7,179 nucleotides of DNA from DATKYV01 sp035528275 (lineage in GTDB: Bacteria > Acidobacteriota > Terriglobia > UBA7540): contig DATKYV010000068.1 of NCBI GenBank assembly GCA_035528275.1, positions 1 through 7,179 of the forward strand. Direction: 5' to 3'. The first letter of the stretch is position 1, and each line of letters begins with the position of its first letter. Made by a program: the position numbers and the translations under genes. The notes beneath the pieces were generated by a model that saw nothing but the letters and a program-made list of their open reading frames with translations, was not told where the DNA came from and did not search any database. This document shows positions 4,550 to 7,179 of this stretch, one piece after another.

Positions 4550-5404
4550 ATGAATCACTCGTCGAACGCTCCTACGCCGGTGGTTTTGACGATTGCCGGA
4601 TTCGATCCTTCCGGGGGAGCGGGAATCGCCGCTGACCTGAAGACTTTTGCCGCCCACAACTGCTACGGTGTCGCCGCGATCACGGCGCTGACCATCCAGA
4701 ACACTCAGGGCGCGAGCGCTGTGCATCCGATGGATGCCGGATTGCTCAAGAAATCCATCGAAGCGCTCTTCCAAGACGAAAACATCAAGGCTATGAAGAT
4801 CGGTATGCTGGCCAACCGGGCCAACGCGCAAGTGTTGCGCGACGTTCTGGAGGCAAACGCCTCGATCCCTTCGGTGCTCGACCCCGTTGTCCGATCTTCG
4901 AACGGCCTGGAGCTCGTGGACGCGGCGGGACTCGACCTCCTGCGCTCTCACTTGTTGAGCCGGGTCACGGTGATCACGCCCAATCTGGATGAAGCCTCGG
5001 CCCTCACGGGAATGAAAGTCGAGAACGTCGAGGAGATGAAGGCGGCGGCGCGCAAACTTGTCGAGATGGGCGCTCGCGCTGTAGTGGTTACCGGCGGCCA
5101 CCTCGAAAAGGCGATCGATGTCTTCTTCGATGGGTCCAATCTCGAGACCTTTGTCGGCGACCGCGTCAAACCTGACAATACTCACGGGACGGGCTGCACG
5201 TTCTCGTCCGCCGTGGCCTCTAACCTGGCTCTGGGGCGGCAGCTTTACGACTCCGTGATGCTGGCCAAAGCCTACGTCACCGAAGCCATCCGTAAAGCCT
5301 ACGCCACCGGCCGTGGGCGCCTGCCCCTCAATCACCTTTACCGCATGCAACAGAACCCGCGCGGGGCCGATCACGCGCCCGCCGTCCCCGAACCTGTCCT
5401 CTGA
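4550..5404 (+). CDS. thiD: Hydroxymethylpyrimidine/phosphomethylpyrimidine kinase (ThiD)
   Basis: The protein has 284 residues and is a ribokinase-fold enzyme. It phosphorylates 4-amino-5-hydroxymethyl-2-methylpyrimidine (HMP) and then HMP-phosphate, giving the pyrophosphate used by ThiE in cytoplasmic thiamine biosynthesis. Diagnostic blocks are VLTIAGFDPSGGAGIAADLK (residues 12-31), ALTIQNTQG with the substrate-binding Gln (Q50), KIGML (83-87), LDPVVRSSNG (110-119), and the ATP-site and catalytic motif THGTGCTFSSA (211-221) with Cys216 in the usual GTGC position. Length and motifs are complete. A GTG at 4511 is in frame, but it lies at or before the expected start of transcription from the promoter at 4480-4507, and the family begins near MNHSSNAPTPVVLTIAG, so ATG 4550 is preferred. 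No other thi genes are present. It converges with the next gene; 107 bp separate them. Confidence 0.95.
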   Translation: MNHSSNAPTPVVLTIAGFDPSGGAGIAADLKTFAAHNCYGVAAITALTIQNTQGASAVHPMDAGLLKKSIEALFQDENIKAMKIGMLANRANAQVLRDVLEANASIPSVLDPVVRSSNGLELVDAAGLDLLRSHLLSRVTVITPNLDEASALTGMKVENVEEMKAAARKLVEMGARAVVVTGGHLEKAIDVFFDGSNLETFVGDRVKPDNTHGTGCTFSSAVASNLALGRQLYDSVMLAKAYVTEAIRKAYATGRGRLPLNHLYRMQQNPRGADHAPAVPEPVL

Positions 5405-5413
5405 AGAATCCGT

Positions 5414-5460
5414 CACGGCTTGAGCGTGCGCTCCAGACCGGAAGGGCTGCTGCCCCCGTG
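5414..5460. terminator. Structured spacer between convergent genes, possible terminator
   Basis: CACGG (5414-5418) and CCGTG (5456-5460) could form an outer stem enclosing two small hairpins: GAGC-GTGC-GCTC (5422-5433) and GGGC-TGCT-GCCC (5444-5455). The element lies in the spacer between thiD and the glutamate-synthase-like gene, so it might end transcription from either side. No T-run accompanies it, and GC-rich DNA gives such pairs by chance. Confidence 0.25.
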
Positions 5461-5511
5461 TCGTTTGGTGTGAATGCGCCGCGGCCTTGGCGGTTGCCGT
5501 CGAGCCTTTCA

Positions 5512-7092
5512 TCACGCGGCGAGGATCTGCTCCACTTCCTCCCCGTCCGCCTCGCTGACCAGGGGAATGCCGCTGATCTCGGCGGCGCGCGGGGTGAGCG
5601 CGGCGATGTCGTCGCGGGTGATGTGCTGGAGAGCGAACTTGCGCGCCCCGCACATCAGTTGACGCAATCCCTGCGCCACACGCTGGTAGTAGGTGTAGAG
5701 GCCGATCGCGCCCACGGGGAGTTTTCGGAAGCGGTCTTTGTATCGCTCGTGGAGTTCCGGCGCGGTGACAAAAACTTCGCTCACCGTAGTGCCGAAGCGC
5801 TCGACGTAGATGGGCAGGCTGCTCTCCTCGATGAGCTTTCCGATGTTCTTCCCCACCATGGCCGCGGCCAGCGGCCCGCGCGCCCAGGAAATCAGCTTGA
5901 CGTAGGGCGACGCCAGCGCCAAGCCCTTGAAGATCTGGTCTTCGAAAGTGAACCCTCCCGCCAGGGCGATGGGCGGAACGTAATGACCGGCCTTGGCGAG
6001 CCGATCGCAATACTGGTAGAGAAGCGAGTGTAGTTCGATGCCGGGAACTCCCCACTCGTTCATCATCCGCCAGGGGCTCATTCCCGTGCCGCCGCCCGCG
6101 GCGTCCACGGTGAGCATATCGAGACCCGCCTCCGACGACCACTTGAGAGCCCGGGCCAGATCGGCGGGGCGGTAGGCGCCGGTCTTAAGGAAGATCCACT
6201 TGGCTCCCAGCTTGCGGAGCTCCTCGGCGCGCCGCAGGAAGGCGTCGCGGTCAGCCATGCCGACGCGCGAGTGGCGCTCGAACTCGCGGAAGCTGCCGCG
6301 ATGGAAGGCGTCCTCGACCACCGGGTCGTCGGGGTCGGGCAGCACCACGTAGCCGCGCCGCTTGAGCAGCCGCGCCTTCTCCAGGTCCCGGATCTTCACT
6401 TCGCCGCCGATGTCTTTTGCGCCCTGACCCCACTTCATCTCCACCGCTTTGACGCCCAGCTTGCCGAGGGCGTACTCGTGCACTCCCAGCCGCGTGTCTT
6501 CGACGTTGGCCTGGATGATGATTTCGCCGTAGCCGTCGTCCTGCCACTCCCGGAACGTCTGCACGCGCCATTCGAGCTCGCGGCTGGAGAGCAGGTGGCC
6601 GTTGGAGAGTTCCGAATCCGGGTCCATGCCGCAGACGTTCTCGCCCACCGTCAGCGATGTGCCGGAAATCGCCGACCCCACCGCCAGGCCTTCCCAGTTG
6701 ACTTTGGCGATGTTCGTCGAGCCAAGCGCCGCCAGGACGAAGGGCAGCCGGGAGCGAATCCCCGGCTCGCGCCCCCAGCAGACTTCCAGGTTGACGTTGG
6801 GGAATAGCGCCCGGTCGCTATCGGCCTCGATGCCCCAGGCGCCCGTCGCCCGGCCCAGGATCGTGAAGTGCGAAAGGTCCACCGGGTAGTTCTTCGCCGA
6901 GGCGGTGGTGATGATGCCGAAGGGCTGTGGGTAGATCATCTCCGCGCCGCGGTAGGCTGACTTGCCGATCTCACACATCCCGATGCAGCCGTCTATGCAG
7001 GTGGCACACATCCCGCTGGAGGGGCTGATGGAATCCTCGGTGCGATTCTTGGTCAGCGTTGCTACGGAGGCGTTGAGTCGCGAGTACGTCAT
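5512..7092 (-). CDS. FMN-binding glutamate-synthase-like protein (GltB domain 2 type) with N-terminal Cys cluster
   Basis: The protein has 526 residues. It corresponds to the FMN-binding synthase domain of glutamate synthase (Pfam Glu_synthase type), without the glutaminase and GXGXG domains, as in archaeal-type split enzymes. Near the N-terminus C29-x2-C32-x3-C36-x3-C40 (MCATCIDGCIGMCEIG) could bind an iron-sulfur cluster. The TIM-barrel landmarks are KWGQGAKDIGGEVKI (220-234, compare the KIAQGAKPGEGG block of GltB), VDAAGGGTGMSP (329-340, flavin/substrate loop), the LAGGF phosphate-binding strand at 377-381, and GLRQLMCGARKF near 475-486. In bona fide GltS this domain joins ammonia to 2-oxoglutarate; here the substrate is not proven. 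ATG at 7090-7092 is preceded by AAAGGAG with a 7-nt gap, an excellent ribosome binding site. The Shine-Dalgarno overlaps the stop of the upstream gene fragment, so the two are likely one operon. Confidence 0.88.
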   Translation of the reverse strand: MTYSRLNASVATLTKNRTEDSISPSSGMCATCIDGCIGMCEIGKSAYRGAEMIYPQPFGIITTASAKNYPVDLSHFTILGRATGAWGIEADSDRALFPNVNLEVCWGREPGIRSRLPFVLAALGSTNIAKVNWEGLAVGSAISGTSLTVGENVCGMDPDSELSNGHLLSSRELEWRVQTFREWQDDGYGEIIIQANVEDTRLGVHEYALGKLGVKAVEMKWGQGAKDIGGEVKIRDLEKARLLKRRGYVVLPDPDDPVVEDAFHRGSFREFERHSRVGMADRDAFLRRAEELRKLGAKWIFLKTGAYRPADLARALKWSSEAGLDMLTVDAAGGGTGMSPWRMMNEWGVPGIELHSLLYQYCDRLAKAGHYVPPIALAGGFTFEDQIFKGLALASPYVKLISWARGPLAAAMVGKNIGKLIEESSLPIYVERFGTTVSEVFVTAPELHERYKDRFRKLPVGAIGLYTYYQRVAQGLRQLMCGARKFALQHITRDDIAALTPRAAEISGIPLVSEADGEEVEQILAA

Positions 7093-7099
7093 GGAAATT

Positions 7100-7106
7100 C
7101 TCCTTT
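7100..7106 (-). promoter_or_regulatory. Ribosome binding site of the GltB-like gene, overlapping the upstream stop codon
   Basis: On the - strand AAAGGAG occupies 7106-7100, 7 nt before the ATG. The TAA stop of the preceding open frame (7107-7105) shares its first two bases with this site, a typical arrangement for co-translated genes. Confidence 0.8.
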
Positions 7107-7179
7107 ACCTGGAACTTGCCTTCGGCTTCTCACCCGGCCACACCAGATCCTGGCGCAGCGGCCCGGCCAGCTCGCAGGC
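7105..7179 (-). CDS. C-terminal end of an upstream gene in the same operon (partial)
   Basis: The frame is open from the window edge and ends with TAA at 7107-7105, giving 24 residues ACELAGPLRQDLVW then PGEKPKASSR. It stops 12 bp before the GltB-like ATG, with the Shine-Dalgarno of that gene overlapping its stop codon. The fragment is too short to identify. In organisms with split glutamate synthases, amidotransferase-type or GXGXG-type subunits often sit next to this gene, so one of those is a reasonable guess, but nothing in the 24 residues shows it. Confidence 0.5.
   Translation of the reverse strand, partial: ACELAGPLRQDLVWPGEKPKASSR

Noticed and set aside
5458..6033. 191-residue + strand open frame, and the similar one at 6271-6807
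   Set aside because: Both are antisense to the GltB-like gene, which has conserved motifs and an excellent ribosome binding site.
4469..6142. 557-residue open frame on the - strand, one of the longest in the window
   Set aside because: It runs antisense to thiD, whose motifs are complete, and out of frame within the GltB-like gene. It has no recognisable domain; GC-rich DNA leaves such frames open by chance.

Overview
This is a GC-rich bacterial chromosomal window with mostly ordinary housekeeping and envelope genes, plus one small mobile-element locus near the left end. No gene is taxonomically decisive. The composition, the solitary IS200-like transposase inside GC-rich hairpin repeats, and the short single-domain YprB-type nuclease would fit an Acidobacteriota-like (or PVC-group) genome. 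That placement is a tentative inference.

Layout: (1) 2-658 (+) is the 3' part of a dinB-type translesion DNA polymerase IV, cut by the window edge. (2) 618-1645 is a repeat-rich locus. It has two tandem hairpin units on the + strand, an IS200/RAYT-like Y1 transposase on the - strand (944-1396), and two related hairpin units on the - strand. A shorter hairpin repeat sits just outside each end of the transposase gene in inverted orientation, so the locus is roughly mirror-symmetric. The left tandem unit includes the last codons of dinB. (3) 1726-2280 (+) is a YprB/RNase H-like 3'-5' exonuclease. (4) 2411-4417 (+) is a likely three-gene operon of envelope proteins: a membrane-anchored TPR protein, a small membrane protein with a YHS/TRASH metal-binding motif, and a secreted protein of unknown function. 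(5) 4550-5404 (+) is thiD, with its own near-perfect sigma70 promoter. (6) 5512-7092 (-) is an FMN-dependent glutamate-synthase-like protein with an N-terminal four-cysteine cluster, preceded on the same strand by the tail of another gene (7105-7179).

The most unusual part is the transposase locus. Every clear hairpin in it has a loop that starts with G and ends with A when read in the strand orientation that points toward the transposase gene. One hairpin repeat supplies the Shine-Dalgarno sequence of the transposase. A 132-bp tandem duplication carries a second, diverged copy of the dinB C-terminal codons, with its own in-frame stop. This looks like a REP/RAYT-type domesticated transposase and its target repeats. 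The remaining genes are unrelated in pathway: DNA repair (dinB, exonuclease), thiamine salvage/biosynthesis (thiD), and amide-nitrogen or FMN-amidotransfer chemistry (GltB-like).
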